DNA of 64,000 nucleotides from JACCTI01 sp963791565 (lineage in GTDB: Bacteria > Verrucomicrobiota > Verrucomicrobiia > Chthoniobacterales > UBA10450). The DNA lies in assembly GCA_963791565.1 (NCBI GenBank), contig CAWBSX010000003.1, positions 310,001 through 374,000 of the forward strand. Reading direction: 5' to 3'. Position numbers and translations under genes: made by a program. Of the stretch, positions 1-9,238 are shown one piece after another; within the stretch, counting starts at the first letter, position 1, and each line of letters opens with the position of its first letter. The notes beneath the pieces are model-generated. The model saw only the letters and a program-made list of their open reading frames with translations, had not been told where the DNA came from and did not search any database.

Positions 1-1629
1 CGCATGACTAACGAGTGCGCTCTCCAATTCCGATGTGCCTAACCGATGACCGGCGACGTTGAGCACATCGTCGATGCGACCGACGATCCAGAAATATCCG
101 TCCTTGTCGCGACGCGCGCCGTCGCCGGTGAGGTAGCTGCCTTTGAACTCGCTCCAGTATTGTTTTTTGTAGCGATCCTTGTCGCCGTAAATGGTGCGCA
201 ACATCGAAGGCCACGGCCGCCGAATGACGAGTTTGCCGCCGATATTGGGTCCGACTTCTTTTCCTTTTTCATCCACGATCGCCGCATCGACCCCGAAGAA
301 CGGCAACGTTCCGCTCCCCGGTTTCGTCGGCGTCGCTCCCGGCAAAGGCGTGATCATGATTCCCCCGGTCTCCGTTTGCCACCACGTGTCCACGATAGGA
401 CAACGACCGCCACCGATCGTCTTGTGATACCACATCCACGCTTCGGGATTGATCGGCTCGCCCACGCTGCCTAACAAACGCAGCGACGACAGATCGTGCT
501 TTTTCACCCATTGATCGCCCCAGCGAATGAAGGCGCGAATCGCGGTCGGCGCCGTGTAGAGAATGCTGACCGCGTATTCTTCGATGATGCGCCAGAAACG
601 ATCGGGCTCTGGCCAATTCGGCGCGCCCTCATACATCAAGGTGGTTGCGCCGTTCGCGAGCGGTCCGTAGACGACATAGCTATGGCCCGTGACCCAGCCG
701 ATGTCGGCTGTGCACCAATAAACATCGTCGTCGCGCAAATCGAAAACGTATTTCGTGGTGCAATACGCGCCGACCAGATAACCGCCCGTGCTGTGCAAGA
801 TTCCCTTCGGTTTTCCAGTCGAACCGCTGGTATAGAGAATGAAAAGCGGATGCTCCGAATCGACCGGCGTCGGCGGACAATTCGCATCCACATATTCCAA
901 CTCGCGATGCCACCAGACGTCCCGCCCTTCTTCGATATGCACGTCAGTGCCGGCGCGTTTGAAAACAATCACGCGTTTGATCGTCGTCTCGCCGCGTAAT
1001 GCATCATCGACATGTTTTTTCAGCGGAAGAATTGTCCCGCGGCGATAGCCGCCATCTGCGGTAATGACAGCAGTCGCGCCGCTGTCCGCGATGCGATCGC
1101 GAATTGAATCCGCGCTAAATCCGCCGAAGACAACGGAGTGCACCGCGCCGATGCGCGCGCAAGCCAGCATGGCAATGGCCGCTTCCGGAATCGCCGGCAT
1201 GTAAATGATCACGCGATCGCCTTTGCGGATTTTGTTTCGCTTCAAAACATTCGCGAAGCGGCAAACGTCGCGATGCAGTTGCTGATAGGTGATTGTCCGT
1301 TTTTCGCCCGGCTCGCCTTCCCAGATAATCGCGGCCTTATTGCGCGTCGGTCCCTGCAGGTGCCGATCGAGACAGTTCTCCGAAAGATTCAGTTGTCCGC
1401 CGACGAACCATTTTGCGAACGGCGCTTTCCATTCGAGCACTTTTTTCCACGGCCTGTTCCAAACGAGTTCGCGTGCTTCACGCGCCCAAAATTTCTCCGG
1501 CGACTTGATCGACTCGCGATACATCCGCCGATATTGCTCGAGCGATTTAATTCGCGCGTTTTTCGAAAAACTTTTCGCCGGCTTGAAGACGCGCTTCTCG
1601 ATTAAATGCGACTCGATGTCGTTACTCAT
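1..1629 (-). CDS. acs: Acetyl-CoA synthetase, C-terminus cut off by the window edge
   Basis: Activates acetate to acetyl-AMP and then acetyl-CoA (ANL superfamily). The minus-strand frame stays open from ATG at 1629 to the window edge, giving about 543 residues without a stop. Seen in the frame: the AMP-binding P-loop YTSGSTGKPKG, the acetate-type segments GAVHSVVFGGFS and WCTADIGWVTGHSY, the WWQTETGG motif, and the hinge region YLTGDGARRDKDGY. The full family length is about 650 residues, so roughly the last 100, including the acetylated lysine region, lie outside. Dodecin starts divergently 46 bases away. Near-copies of the dispersed motif lie in the C-terminal part (8-18 and 36-44). Confidence 0.95.
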   Translation of the reverse strand, partial: MSNDIESHLIEKRVFKPAKSFSKNARIKSLEQYRRMYRESIKSPEKFWAREARELVWNRPWKKVLEWKAPFAKWFVGGQLNLSENCLDRHLQGPTRNKAAIIWEGEPGEKRTITYQQLHRDVCRFANVLKRNKIRKGDRVIIYMPAIPEAAIAMLACARIGAVHSVVFGGFSADSIRDRIADSGATAVITADGGYRRGTILPLKKHVDDALRGETTIKRVIVFKRAGTDVHIEEGRDVWWHRELEYVDANCPPTPVDSEHPLFILYTSGSTGKPKGILHSTGGYLVGAYCTTKYVFDLRDDDVYWCTADIGWVTGHSYVVYGPLANGATTLMYEGAPNWPEPDRFWRIIEEYAVSILYTAPTAIRAFIRWGDQWVKKHDLSSLRLLGSVGEPINPEAWMWYHKTIGGGRCPIVDTWWQTETGGIMITPLPGATPTKPGSGTLPFFGVDAAIVDEKGKEVGPNIGGKLVIRRPWPSMLRTIYGDKDRYKKQYWSEFKGSYLTGDGARRDKDGYFWIVGRIDDVLNVAGHRLGTSELESALVSHA

Positions 1630-1674
1630 GAGTTTTAATTTGTTCCGCCCCGCAAACGCAGTCACGCTCAAAGC

Positions 1675-1881
1675 ATGAGCGATCATACTTATAAGAAGAT
1701 CGAACTGGTCGGTTCATCGCCGACGAGCATTGAAGAAGCCGTCGCCAATGCGCTGGCCAAGGCGAGCAAGACCGTTCGCAACATGCGCTGGTTCGAGGTG
1801 ACCGAGACGCGCGGTCACATCGAAGACGGCAAACTCGCGCACTGGCAGGTGACGGTGAAGGTCGGCTTCACCCTCGATTAA
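1675..1881 (+). CDS. Dodecin family flavin-binding protein
   Basis: Small protein of 68 residues matching the dodecin family, which assembles into hollow dodecamers that bind and buffer flavins in the cytoplasm. The family pattern is visible: an N-terminal YKKIELVGSSPTSIEEAV strand and helix, a central RNMRWFEV segment carrying the tryptophan that stacks on flavin, and a C-terminal WQVTVKVGFTL strand. The length is normal. The ATG at 1675 fits the family N-terminus. It is divergent from acs, so the short gap at 1630-1674 should hold promoters for both, though I see no convincing box pair. Confidence 0.92.
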   Translation: MSDHTYKKIELVGSSPTSIEEAVANALAKASKTVRNMRWFEVTETRGHIEDGKLAHWQVTVKVGFTLD

Positions 1882-1892
1882 CCGCGACGGAA

Positions 1893-2174
1893 TTAGATCT
1901 CGTCGCGTTGCGTCGCCTGATAAATCTTGGTCGCGCCGTAAATCAAAATCGCCGGCTTCATCGCCATCAACGCCAACCGCGTCAGGCCACCGGCGATACG
2001 GAAGACCGGCAGGCGATCGATGACCAATCCGGCGACGAGCGCGTAAGCGACAGCGCGCGTAGGATTCTCGCGCACATAATCTTCGGTTTGCTCGAGCAGC
2101 TGTCCGAACTGCTCGCGTGTGTATTGCAGGCCGCGCTCGGCGAAGTCCTGAGTCTGAGAAACTTGATCGTCCAT
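1893..2174 (-). CDS. Small hypothetical membrane-associated protein (DUF883-like)
   Basis: Protein of 93 residues, not assigned to a named family with certainty. It has a charged N-terminal part (QVSQTQDFAERGLQYTREQ), a VRENPTRAVAYALVAGLVI stretch that looks like the conserved end of ElaB/YqjD/DUF883 proteins (an ENP turn followed by a glycine-rich hydrophobic helix), and a second hydrophobic stretch ending KPAILIYGATKIY. ElaB/YqjD proteins tether ribosomes to the membrane in stationary phase; whether this one does is unknown. The ATG at 2174 was chosen because the open frame upstream overlaps the downstream end of the methyltransferase gene and has no family-like sequence. Confidence 0.6.
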   Translation of the reverse strand: MDDQVSQTQDFAERGLQYTREQFGQLLEQTEDYVRENPTRAVAYALVAGLVIDRLPVFRIAGGLTRLALMAMKPAILIYGATKIYQATQRDEI

Positions 2175-2230
2175 TTTTATCTTACTTCGCATCCGGCGAA
2201 GTCTTTGCGTGTTTCGAAAACTGGAACACC

Positions 2231-3145
2231 TCAGCGCAGTGTCAACCAGACAGTGCTCGCGGCTGTGTTGGCAGGAAAGTCCGTCGGGCACGGTTGACGA
2301 TGAAGATTCCCGGCGCGTCGCAACGACTTGATGCAAAATTTCGCCATCACTTCGAGCGCGTGCTCATTCAAACTCGTGCAATTGGTCGAGAGCAAAATAT
2401 GCGCGTCACGTTCCGCGATTTCGATCGCGAGCAATAATAATTTCTCGAAATCCTGTTCGACCTGAAACGCTTTGCCTTTATGCGAACGCGAGAACGTCGG
2501 CGGATCGAGAATGATGCTGTCGAACTTTTCGCCTTTGCGCGCTAAGCGTGGCAGGACTTCCATCACATCATCGGCAATGAAACGATGGCCGTCGGTGAGA
2601 ATGGAATTGAGCGCGAAATTTTCTTTGCCGCGCGCGAGCGATTTTTTCGAAAGATCAACGTTCACCGTCTTCGCGCCGACGTTGGCCGCGGCCACGGAAA
2701 ACGCGCAAGTGTAAGCGAAACAGTTTAGCAACGTGCGCGGTTTTGCGTTCCGCAGATACGAACGGTTTTCGCGCTGATCGGGAAAAAGTCCGACGGAATA
2801 TCCACTCTCGAAATCGATTCCGTAACGAAGGAAACGTTCGCTCGCGATCGTCTGCAGATTTGATTGTCCATCTCCCACCACGAGCTGCGGCGCGACACGC
2901 TCAGCATTTTTTTTCGGAAGAAATCGCGCAAAAATTCGCGTGAACTTGAACTGATTCGCCAGCGACCAGATGGCGAGTTCGTTCGTTAGGCGCTCGCGCG
3001 TAGCCTCGATCTTGTGCGAAATGAGGACGTCGCTGCCGAAACGCTCCACCCAGCCGTCGTCGAAAGTGCAGAGGCGATAAGCATCAGTCTGCTCGGCTGC
3101 GAAGGCCTTCACCGTGGTGGTGTCGATCCATTCGGACATCCTCAT
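2231..3145 (-). CDS. Class I SAM-dependent methyltransferase, RlmI/RlmK-like
   Basis: 304-residue protein resembling the catalytic domain of 23S rRNA m5C/m7G methyltransferases (RlmI/RlmK). Visible parts: a region around GYSVGLFPDQRENRSYL, a SAM-binding motif I stretch TLLNCFAYTCAFSVAAA, an acidic loop VNVDLSKKSL, and the LDPPTFSRS catalytic-type motif IV. It lacks an N-terminal PUA domain, so it is shorter than RlmI. The target RNA base is not predictable here. A second ATG six bases inside is an equally good start. The frame ends after a region rewritten relative to the family (WLTLR), so the last residues are less certain. Confidence 0.82.
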   Translation of the reverse strand: MRMSEWIDTTTVKAFAAEQTDAYRLCTFDDGWVERFGSDVLISHKIEATRERLTNELAIWSLANQFKFTRIFARFLPKKNAERVAPQLVVGDGQSNLQTIASERFLRYGIDFESGYSVGLFPDQRENRSYLRNAKPRTLLNCFAYTCAFSVAAANVGAKTVNVDLSKKSLARGKENFALNSILTDGHRFIADDVMEVLPRLARKGEKFDSIILDPPTFSRSHKGKAFQVEQDFEKLLLLAIEIAERDAHILLSTNCTSLNEHALEVMAKFCIKSLRRAGNLHRQPCPTDFPANTAASTVWLTLR

Positions 3146-3190
3146 GTTTTGTGAAGAAACGCGAAGCAGCTATCCTCTGCGCGGTTACAA

Positions 3191-4063
3191 ATGCAACAAG
3201 TCACCGTTCGCGTTCCCGCCAGCACTTCCAATCTCGGTCCCGGCTTCGATTGCCTGGGCGTAGCGCTGCGCATGTATAATCACGTCACCGTCCGACGCGG
3301 TGACGGCTTGCCTAACGACTCGATGATGCGTGAGGCCGCCGAACTTTTTTTCGCCTGCAGCCGGGCGGAAGCTTTTTCGTTTTCGGTGGCAATCGACGGC
3401 GAGGTGCCGGTTTCGCGCGGGTTGGGCAGCAGCGTCACCGTGCGGCTTGGTCTTCTGCATGGACTCAATACGCTTTCGGGCGCGTCGTTGCAGCCGAAGG
3501 AAATTTTCGAGCTCTGCGCCGATCTCGAAGGCCATCCCGATAATGCCGCGCCGGCAGAATTTGGCGGATTCAACGTTGCGCGTGGAACGATGAGCCAGCG
3601 CTTTTCGGTTTCGGCCGCGTTAAAATTTGTTTTGTTGATTCCCGATTTCGAAGTGCGCACCGAAGAAGCGCGCGAGTTGTTGCCCGAAAAAATCTCCCGT
3701 GAAAAAGCGGTGGAAAGTTGCGCCAATGCCTGCGCGATCACCGCCGCCTTCGCTTCCGAGAAATACGAAAATCTGCGCGGCGCTTTCCGCGACAATCTGC
3801 ATCAGCCATTTCGCAAAAAGCTCGTGCCGTTTTTCGATGAAGTGGTTGCTGCGGCCGAAGAAGCGGGCGCACTCGGAGCTTTTTTGAGCGGCTCCGGTTC
3901 GACCATCGCCGCGGTGACTTTGGCGTCGCCCGAGGAAATTGCGAAAGCGATGCAAGCCGCAGCGGGCGAGGCGAAAGTAGAGACGATCGTGACGATGGCG
4001 GACAATCAGGGCGCGATTCTTCTGCAGACCCGGCGGCCAGTATTTCAGGTGCGTCGTCGATGA
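3191..4063 (+). CDS. thrB: Homoserine kinase
   Basis: GHMP-family kinase that phosphorylates homoserine on the way to threonine. The N-terminus VRVPASTSNLGPGFDCLGVAL is the ThrB signature, the ATP-binding loop is PVSRGLGSSVT, the substrate region HPDNAAPAEFGG follows, and the C-terminal GHMP motif is GAFLSGSGSTIAAV. Length of 290 residues is typical. It opens a tight operon: its TGA overlaps the ATG of lpxK (ATGA at 4060-4063). A near-copy of the dispersed motif lies at 3310-3320. Confidence 0.93.
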   Translation: MQQVTVRVPASTSNLGPGFDCLGVALRMYNHVTVRRGDGLPNDSMMREAAELFFACSRAEAFSFSVAIDGEVPVSRGLGSSVTVRLGLLHGLNTLSGASLQPKEIFELCADLEGHPDNAAPAEFGGFNVARGTMSQRFSVSAALKFVLLIPDFEVRTEEARELLPEKISREKAVESCANACAITAAFASEKYENLRGAFRDNLHQPFRKKLVPFFDEVVAAAEEAGALGAFLSGSGSTIAAVTLASPEEIAKAMQAAAGEAKVETIVTMADNQGAILLQTRRPVFQVRRR

Positions 4064-5241
4064 GCCAACGCACGGAGCGCCTCGAGCAATTCGCGATCGA
4101 CGTGATTCTCGAGCGGCGGCATGGCTTTCGCGCTTCGCTCCTGCGGGTATTTCTGCACGCACTTTCTTTTCTTTACGAACGCATCGTGCAGTTGCGCCTT
4201 TTCCTTTATCGCCATCGGATTTTTCGCGAGCGCGCTCTCGGGTGTCTGGTCATTAGCATCGGCAATCTCACGGTCGGCGGCACGGGCAAGACTCCGATCG
4301 TGGAAAAATTTGCGCGCGCCTTGCGCGGTGGCGGACGACGCGTGGCGATCTTGAGCCGCGGTTACAAAAGCGTGCCGCGGCATGTGCCTAACAAGTGGTT
4401 CCGCAGAAAGCTTCCCGCACCACCGCGCATTGTTTCGGACGGAAAATCACTGCTGCTCGATTCGCTAACCGCCGGTGACGAGCCCTACATGCTGGCGAAC
4501 AATTTGAAAGACGTGATCGTGCTCGTGGACAAAGACCGCGTGAAAAGCGGGCTCTTCGCGATCAAGGAGTTGAAGGCCGATACCCTTCTGCTCGACGACG
4601 GTTTGCAGTACCTGCATCTGAAACATCGGCTCGACATTGTGTTGATCGACCGGCAGGCGCCGTTCGGAAACGAATATTTGCTGCCGCGGGGAACGTTGCG
4701 CGAACCGCCGCGCAATCTGCGCCGCGCCAGCTACATTTTCATCACCAAGAGCACGGGCGAGTCTAACGAGACCTTGATCAAACGCATTCGCCAATACAAT
4801 CGCACCGCCGAGATTATCGAGTGCGCGCATAAACCGTTGCATCTGCAAAATGTCCTGACCGGTGAACAGCTGCCGCTGGAAAAATTACGCGGCACTTACA
4901 TCGGTTCGCTTTGCGGAATCGCACAGCCAGAAAGTTTTGAAGACGGTCTGCGCGGTCTCGGCGCGCACGTCGAAATTTCCAAGCAATACGCCGATCATCA
5001 CCGTTACAGCGAGGTGGAGCTGCAATCGTTCATCAATCGCTGTGTGCGCCGCGATTTGGAAATGATCGTGACCACAGAAAAAGACGCGGTGCGTTTTCCA
5101 CGGCTGACGAATCCTGAAGTTCCGATTTATTTCCTGCGGGTGGAGATCGAAATTTTGAGTGGGCATGAAAGCTGGGAACATTGCGTGGCGCGTATTTGTC
5201 AGCCGCAACCAATGCTCTCGCCGGAAAGATTTTTCTCATGA
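4060..5241 (+). CDS. lpxK: Tetraacyldisaccharide 4'-kinase (lipid A biosynthesis)
   Basis: Phosphorylates the 4' position of the lipid A disaccharide at the inner membrane, so the organism makes lipid A. Seen: an N-terminal hydrophobic membrane-associated stretch (LLRVFLHALSFLYERIVQLRLFLY), the Walker A segment SIGNLTVGGTGKTPIVE, LSRGYKS, VGDEP-like TAGDEPYMLANNL, and DDGLQYLHLKHRLDIVLID. At 393 residues it is slightly longer than the E. coli enzyme (328). It is translationally coupled to thrB upstream and to the LigD polymerase-like gene downstream by four-base overlaps. Confidence 0.93.
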   Translation: MSQRTERLEQFAIDVILERRHGFRASLLRVFLHALSFLYERIVQLRLFLYRHRIFRERALGCLVISIGNLTVGGTGKTPIVEKFARALRGGGRRVAILSRGYKSVPRHVPNKWFRRKLPAPPRIVSDGKSLLLDSLTAGDEPYMLANNLKDVIVLVDKDRVKSGLFAIKELKADTLLLDDGLQYLHLKHRLDIVLIDRQAPFGNEYLLPRGTLREPPRNLRRASYIFITKSTGESNETLIKRIRQYNRTAEIIECAHKPLHLQNVLTGEQLPLEKLRGTYIGSLCGIAQPESFEDGLRGLGAHVEISKQYADHHRYSEVELQSFINRCVRRDLEMIVTTEKDAVRFPRLTNPEVPIYFLRVEIEILSGHESWEHCVARICQPQPMLSPERFFS

Positions 5242-6155
5242 GCAAGAAAGCCGAACTCGTCATCGAAGGACGGAAACTGCCGGTCTCCAATTTGGACAAG
5301 GTTCTTTGGCCCAAGACCGGATTCACCAAGGGCCAGATGATCGATTACTACATTCGTGTCGGGCCGTATTTGCTGCCGCATCTGAAGGATCGCGCGCTAA
5401 CAATGAAGCGTTATCCGAATGGCGTGGAAGCGGAATTCTTTTACGAGAAGAACTGTCCGAAGCACCGGCCGAACTGGGTGAAGACGGCGAAAGTTTGGAG
5501 CGAAGGAAACCAACGCGACATGCATTATTGCCTCGCGCAGGATCTGCCCACGCTCGTCTGGGCAGCGAATCTAGCGGACATCGAGCTGCACACCTCGCTG
5601 GCGAAAAGGCAGAACGTAGCCAAGCCGACCATGATGGTTTTCGATCTCGATCCCGGTCCGCCGGCGACCATTGTGCAATGCTGTCAGGTCGGACTCCTGC
5701 TCAAGAACTTGTTAGGCGAAATGAAGCTCAAGTCGTTTGCGAAAACGAGCGGGTCGAAAGGTCTGCAAGTTTATGTGCCCCTGAATACGCCGGCGACGTT
5801 CGATCAAACTAAGGCGCTGGCCCGCGCGCTGGCCGAACATCTGGAACGCGAGCATCCGGATTTGGTCGTGCACAAAATGTTGAAGGCGCTGCGCAAGGGG
5901 AAGGTACTGGTCGATTGGAGCCAGAACGACGAACACAAAACGACCGTGAGTGTTTATTCCCTGCGCGCGAAGGAAGCGCCGACAGCTTCAACACCGGTGA
6001 GTTGGGACGAAGTCGAGAAGTGTTTGAAGAAAAAGAATCCGACGCTGCTTGCGTTTACTTCCGATCAAGTTTTGAAACGCGTCGAGAAAAGCGGCGATCT
6101 TTTCGCGGACGTGCAGACGCTTAAGCAGAAGTTGCCGAAGAAGTGGAACCTTTAA
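5238..6155 (+). CDS. Stand-alone LigD-type polymerase/primase domain protein
   Basis: 305-residue member of the archaeo-eukaryotic primase superfamily, equivalent to the polymerase domain of the NHEJ ligase LigD. Seen: the LDKVLWPKTGFTKGQMIDYY start typical of LigD-Pol, the metal-binding FDLDPGP motif near residue 136, KTSGSKGLQVYVPLN (the histidine usual in SGGKGLHV is glutamine here), and VLVDWSQN followed by KTTVSVYSLRA. There is no ligase or nuclease domain and no Ku gene in the window. ATG at 5238 was chosen because it overlaps the lpxK stop as ATGA and matches the family start. It may act in repair synthesis with a partner encoded elsewhere. Confidence 0.87.
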   Translation: MSKKAELVIEGRKLPVSNLDKVLWPKTGFTKGQMIDYYIRVGPYLLPHLKDRALTMKRYPNGVEAEFFYEKNCPKHRPNWVKTAKVWSEGNQRDMHYCLAQDLPTLVWAANLADIELHTSLAKRQNVAKPTMMVFDLDPGPPATIVQCCQVGLLLKNLLGEMKLKSFAKTSGSKGLQVYVPLNTPATFDQTKALARALAEHLEREHPDLVVHKMLKALRKGKVLVDWSQNDEHKTTVSVYSLRAKEAPTASTPVSWDEVEKCLKKKNPTLLAFTSDQVLKRVEKSGDLFADVQTLKQKLPKKWNL

Positions 6156-6157
6156 CG

Positions 6158-6168
6158 ACTCGTTAGGC
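6158..6168. repeat. Dispersed 11-mer motif, intergenic copy
   Basis: Exact ACTCGTTAGGC, the complement of GCCTAACGAGT, in the 21-base gap between the stops of the convergent LigD-polymerase-like and ggt genes. It is one of about 41 exact 10-mer copies in the window. It does not lie within a visible hairpin, unlike many Neisseria uptake sequences at gene ends. Confidence 0.8.
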
Positions 6169-6176
6169 AAAAGAGT

Positions 6177-7901
6177 TTAGTAACCCGCCGCCTGTCCGTC
6201 TTTGCGGCTCTCACTCGCGCCCACATAAACGCGCTGGCCGTCATGCATTTCCACTTTGATCGCCTGATAGCCACCGTAGCCACCGAGGTCGTAACGGATG
6301 TCGTGACCTTTTTGTTTTAGCTCGCGCGCGACTTCCCATGGAATGCCACTCTCGAGATTCACGTAGCCGCCGTTGGTCATTTTTTCGCCGGTCGGTTCGT
6401 TGTCGCCTTCGTGTTGCCAGCGGGCAGAGTCACCAGCTTCCTGCACGTTTAATCCGAAATCGATCTGGTTCACGAGGACCTGCACATGACCTTGCGGTTG
6501 CATGCCGCCGCCCATGACGCCGAATGCTTCCCAGGGTTTGCCGTCTTTCATGACGAAACCGGGAATAATCGTGTGGAATGGCCGCTTGCCCGGCGCGTAA
6601 ACATTCGCATGCCCGGGTTCCATCGAGAAAAGTTCGCCGCGATCCTGAAACATGAAGCCGAGGCCGGGCACGACGATGCCGCTGCCCATCCCGCGATAAT
6701 TGCTTTGGATTAGGCTGACCATGTTGCCTTCATAGTCAGCCGTGCACATATAAATGGTGTCGCCTTGCTCGAGGGCAGGATTTCCGGGCGCGACGGTTTT
6801 GGCGGCTTTGTTTTGGTCGATCAACTTGCGGCGCTCGGCGGCATATTCTTTCGAGAGCAAACCCTTGAGCGGAATTTTTGCGAAGGCTGGATCGGCGTAA
6901 AATTTCGCGCGATCAGCCCAGGCGATTTTTTTCGCCTCGATCATGGTGTGCAAAGTGGCGGCGGAATTGCGTCCCATGGCGCGCAGGTTGTAGGTCTCGA
7001 TAATGTTCAACATCTGCAGCGTCGCGATGCCCTGACCGTTCGGCGGCAGTTCGAAAACATCGAAGCCGCGATAGCTGACTGAAACAGGATCGACCCAGGT
7101 CGAGGTGTGTTTCTCGAAATCGGCTTTGCGCAGGAAGCCGCCGTTCGCCTGCATGAAGGCGTCGATCTTGTCCGCGATTTCGCCTTTGTAATAAGCGTCG
7201 CGACCTTTCTCGCCGATCAGTTTCAACGAATGCGCGAGGTCAGGATTCTTGAAGATGTCGCCTTTGGCCGGCGTGCGGCCTTTGCCGTCGAGCGTGTAGG
7301 TTTGGAGAAATCCGCCGGGATATTCTTTGTAAAGTTCGGGGCCGAAATGCCAATAAAACGCGATTAGTTCGGTGACGGGAAAACCTTCCTCAGCATAATG
7401 AATCGCGCCGGAGAGATCATCGCCTAACGAGAGCTTGCCGAATTTTTTCTGCAGTTCGGCCCAGCCATCAACGCAGCCCGGCACACTGATCGGCAACATG
7501 CCGCGCGGTGGAATTCTCTCGCGATTCAATTTCGCCAGCTCGGCTTTCATTTGCTCGTAACTCAAACCGAGTGGAGAGCGCCCGCTGGCGTTAAGTCCGT
7601 AGAGTTTGTTTTCTTTCGCGCTGTAGACGATCGCGAAAAGATCACCGCCGATGCCGTTCGAAACCGGCTCCATCAATCCGAGCGTCGCGTTCGCGGCGAT
7701 GGCGGCGTCGATGGCGTTGCCGCCTCGCTTTAAAACCTCAAGGCCAACCTGCGTCGCCGCGGGCACGCTGGTGCAAACCATTCCATGTCGCGCCAGCACT
7801 TCAGAACGCGTGGCGAAGGGTTGACCAGTGATGCGATCAACTTGCGCTCGAAGCGAAGTTAGAAAGAAAAAATAACCGACAGAAAAAACGAGCGCGCGCA
7901 T
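6177..7901 (-). CDS. ggt: Gamma-glutamyltransferase precursor
   Basis: Secreted/periplasmic enzyme that cleaves or transfers the gamma-glutamyl group of glutathione and related peptides. It has an N-terminal hydrophobic signal (RALVFSVGYFFFLTSL), the GGNAIDAAIAANATLG and NGIGGDLF segments of the large subunit, and near residue 380 the EQGDTIYMCTAD junction where the family self-cleaves before the nucleophilic threonine. The small subunit shows SNYRGMGSGIVVPGLGFMFQDRG and the GGGMQPQGHVQ loop. Length of 574 is normal. It follows the Lol-type permease by 11 bases and is probably cotranscribed. An internal exact motif copy lies at 7422-7431. Confidence 0.94.
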   Translation of the reverse strand: MRALVFSVGYFFFLTSLRAQVDRITGQPFATRSEVLARHGMVCTSVPAATQVGLEVLKRGGNAIDAAIAANATLGLMEPVSNGIGGDLFAIVYSAKENKLYGLNASGRSPLGLSYEQMKAELAKLNRERIPPRGMLPISVPGCVDGWAELQKKFGKLSLGDDLSGAIHYAEEGFPVTELIAFYWHFGPELYKEYPGGFLQTYTLDGKGRTPAKGDIFKNPDLAHSLKLIGEKGRDAYYKGEIADKIDAFMQANGGFLRKADFEKHTSTWVDPVSVSYRGFDVFELPPNGQGIATLQMLNIIETYNLRAMGRNSAATLHTMIEAKKIAWADRAKFYADPAFAKIPLKGLLSKEYAAERRKLIDQNKAAKTVAPGNPALEQGDTIYMCTADYEGNMVSLIQSNYRGMGSGIVVPGLGFMFQDRGELFSMEPGHANVYAPGKRPFHTIIPGFVMKDGKPWEAFGVMGGGMQPQGHVQVLVNQIDFGLNVQEAGDSARWQHEGDNEPTGEKMTNGGYVNLESGIPWEVARELKQKGHDIRYDLGGYGGYQAIKVEMHDGQRVYVGASESRKDGQAAGY

Positions 7902-7912
7902 GCGCTACGCAA

Positions 7913-9205
7913 CTACTCGAAGCGCAATGCTTCAACCGGATCTTTGCGGGCCGCATTATAGGCCGGCAACAGCGCCGCCAGCGAACAGATGATGAAGGCG
8001 ATGATGCAAATTTTCGCGACGTCGCTCGGAATCACTTCCGCGGGAATCCGCGAAAACTGGTAAACCTGCCTCGGGAAAACTTCGATGCCAAAGGTCGAAG
8101 ACAGCCAGTGACTGAACTCGTTTCGGTAACGGATCAATGTCATGCCCAGGCCCAGGCCGGTGAGCGTTCCGAAAAGTCCGACGATCATGCCTTGCGCGAG
8201 AAATACCCAGACGATCTGCCAATTATCCGCGCCGATCGCTTTGATGATTCCGATCTCGCGCGTCTTCTGCACGGTGACGGTGATGAGTGTGCTCATGATG
8301 CCGAAGGCCGCGACCACGACGATGAAGAAGAGAAGGAAAAACATCACGGTCCGTTCGAGTCGCACCGCCTCGAAATATTGATTGTTCATTTCGATCCAGG
8401 TTTGCGCGTATTCGGGCGCGGTGAGGAAACGCTCGAGCGCCTCTTTCACACCTTGCGCGGCATAGGGATCGACTGTCCGAACCGTAAGGCCGTGCAGTGC
8501 GTCGCCGAGATTGTAAAGCTCCTGCCCGATGTGCACTGGCACGAGGATGAACTCGGAATCGTGCAGGTAATGGCCGGTTTCGAAAATGCCGGTGATGGTC
8601 AGATCTTTCGGCAAAACGACCTCGCGCAATTCATCGATCGCCGCCTGCCGCGCCGCGCCTTCCTTGTCATCGAGTTTTTTTATTCCCTCCATGATCTGGT
8701 TGAGGTTGCCGGGGGAATAAACCGTCAGCTTATCGCCGACATCGATTTGGAGTTTGCGCGCCAACTCAACGCCGATAACCGCGGTGTCGCCCTCGAGATT
8801 GAATTCGCCGCGCTTAATGAACTTATGGATCGGCACGACCTTCTCTTCTTCCTCGGGATCAATTCCGCGAATGAGCGGAGCGAGGCGTTGGCCTTGGAAT
8901 TCTGCGATCACCGGGCCTTGCACGTAAGGCGCAGTCGCTACCACGCCCGGAGTGTTGCGAATTTTCACCGTCAGATCGCGCCAATCGCGTAACACATCCT
9001 GCGAGGAAACGAGAATGTGCGCGTCGAAATCGATAACCTTCTGGCGCAGCTCGCGATCGAAACCGGTCATGACTGAAATAACGAGAATCAGAACCGTCAC
9101 GCCCAGCATCACACCGAGGATCGAAATCAGGGTGATGATCGAAACGAAGGTGCGTTTCGGTTTGAGATAACGCAGCGCGAGAAAAAGACTGAACGGTAGT
9201 TTCAA
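7913..9205 (-). CDS. LolC/LolE-family lipoprotein-releasing ABC permease
   Basis: 430-residue inner-membrane permease of the FtsX/MacB fold. It has the LolC/E N-terminus FLALRYLKPKRTFVSIITLIS with the first membrane helix, a large periplasmic domain (roughly residues 45-280), then three more helices beginning VMFFLLFFIVVVAAFGIMS, with ARKDPVEALRFE at the end as in LolE. The family extracts lipoproteins from the inner membrane for LolA; the ATPase LolD is not next door. The start appears to be TTG at 9205, since the family N-terminus begins there and no ATG is near. Confidence 0.9.
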   Translation of the reverse strand: MKLPFSLFLALRYLKPKRTFVSIITLISILGVMLGVTVLILVISVMTGFDRELRQKVIDFDAHILVSSQDVLRDWRDLTVKIRNTPGVVATAPYVQGPVIAEFQGQRLAPLIRGIDPEEEEKVVPIHKFIKRGEFNLEGDTAVIGVELARKLQIDVGDKLTVYSPGNLNQIMEGIKKLDDKEGAARQAAIDELREVVLPKDLTITGIFETGHYLHDSEFILVPVHIGQELYNLGDALHGLTVRTVDPYAAQGVKEALERFLTAPEYAQTWIEMNNQYFEAVRLERTVMFFLLFFIVVVAAFGIMSTLITVTVQKTREIGIIKAIGADNWQIVWVFLAQGMIVGLFGTLTGLGLGMTLIRYRNEFSHWLSSTFGIEVFPRQVYQFSRIPAEVIPSDVAKICIIAFIICSLAALLPAYNAARKDPVEALRFE

Positions 9206-9238
9206 ATCGCGCTTACCGTCGCCGGAAAGAGAGCGCGA

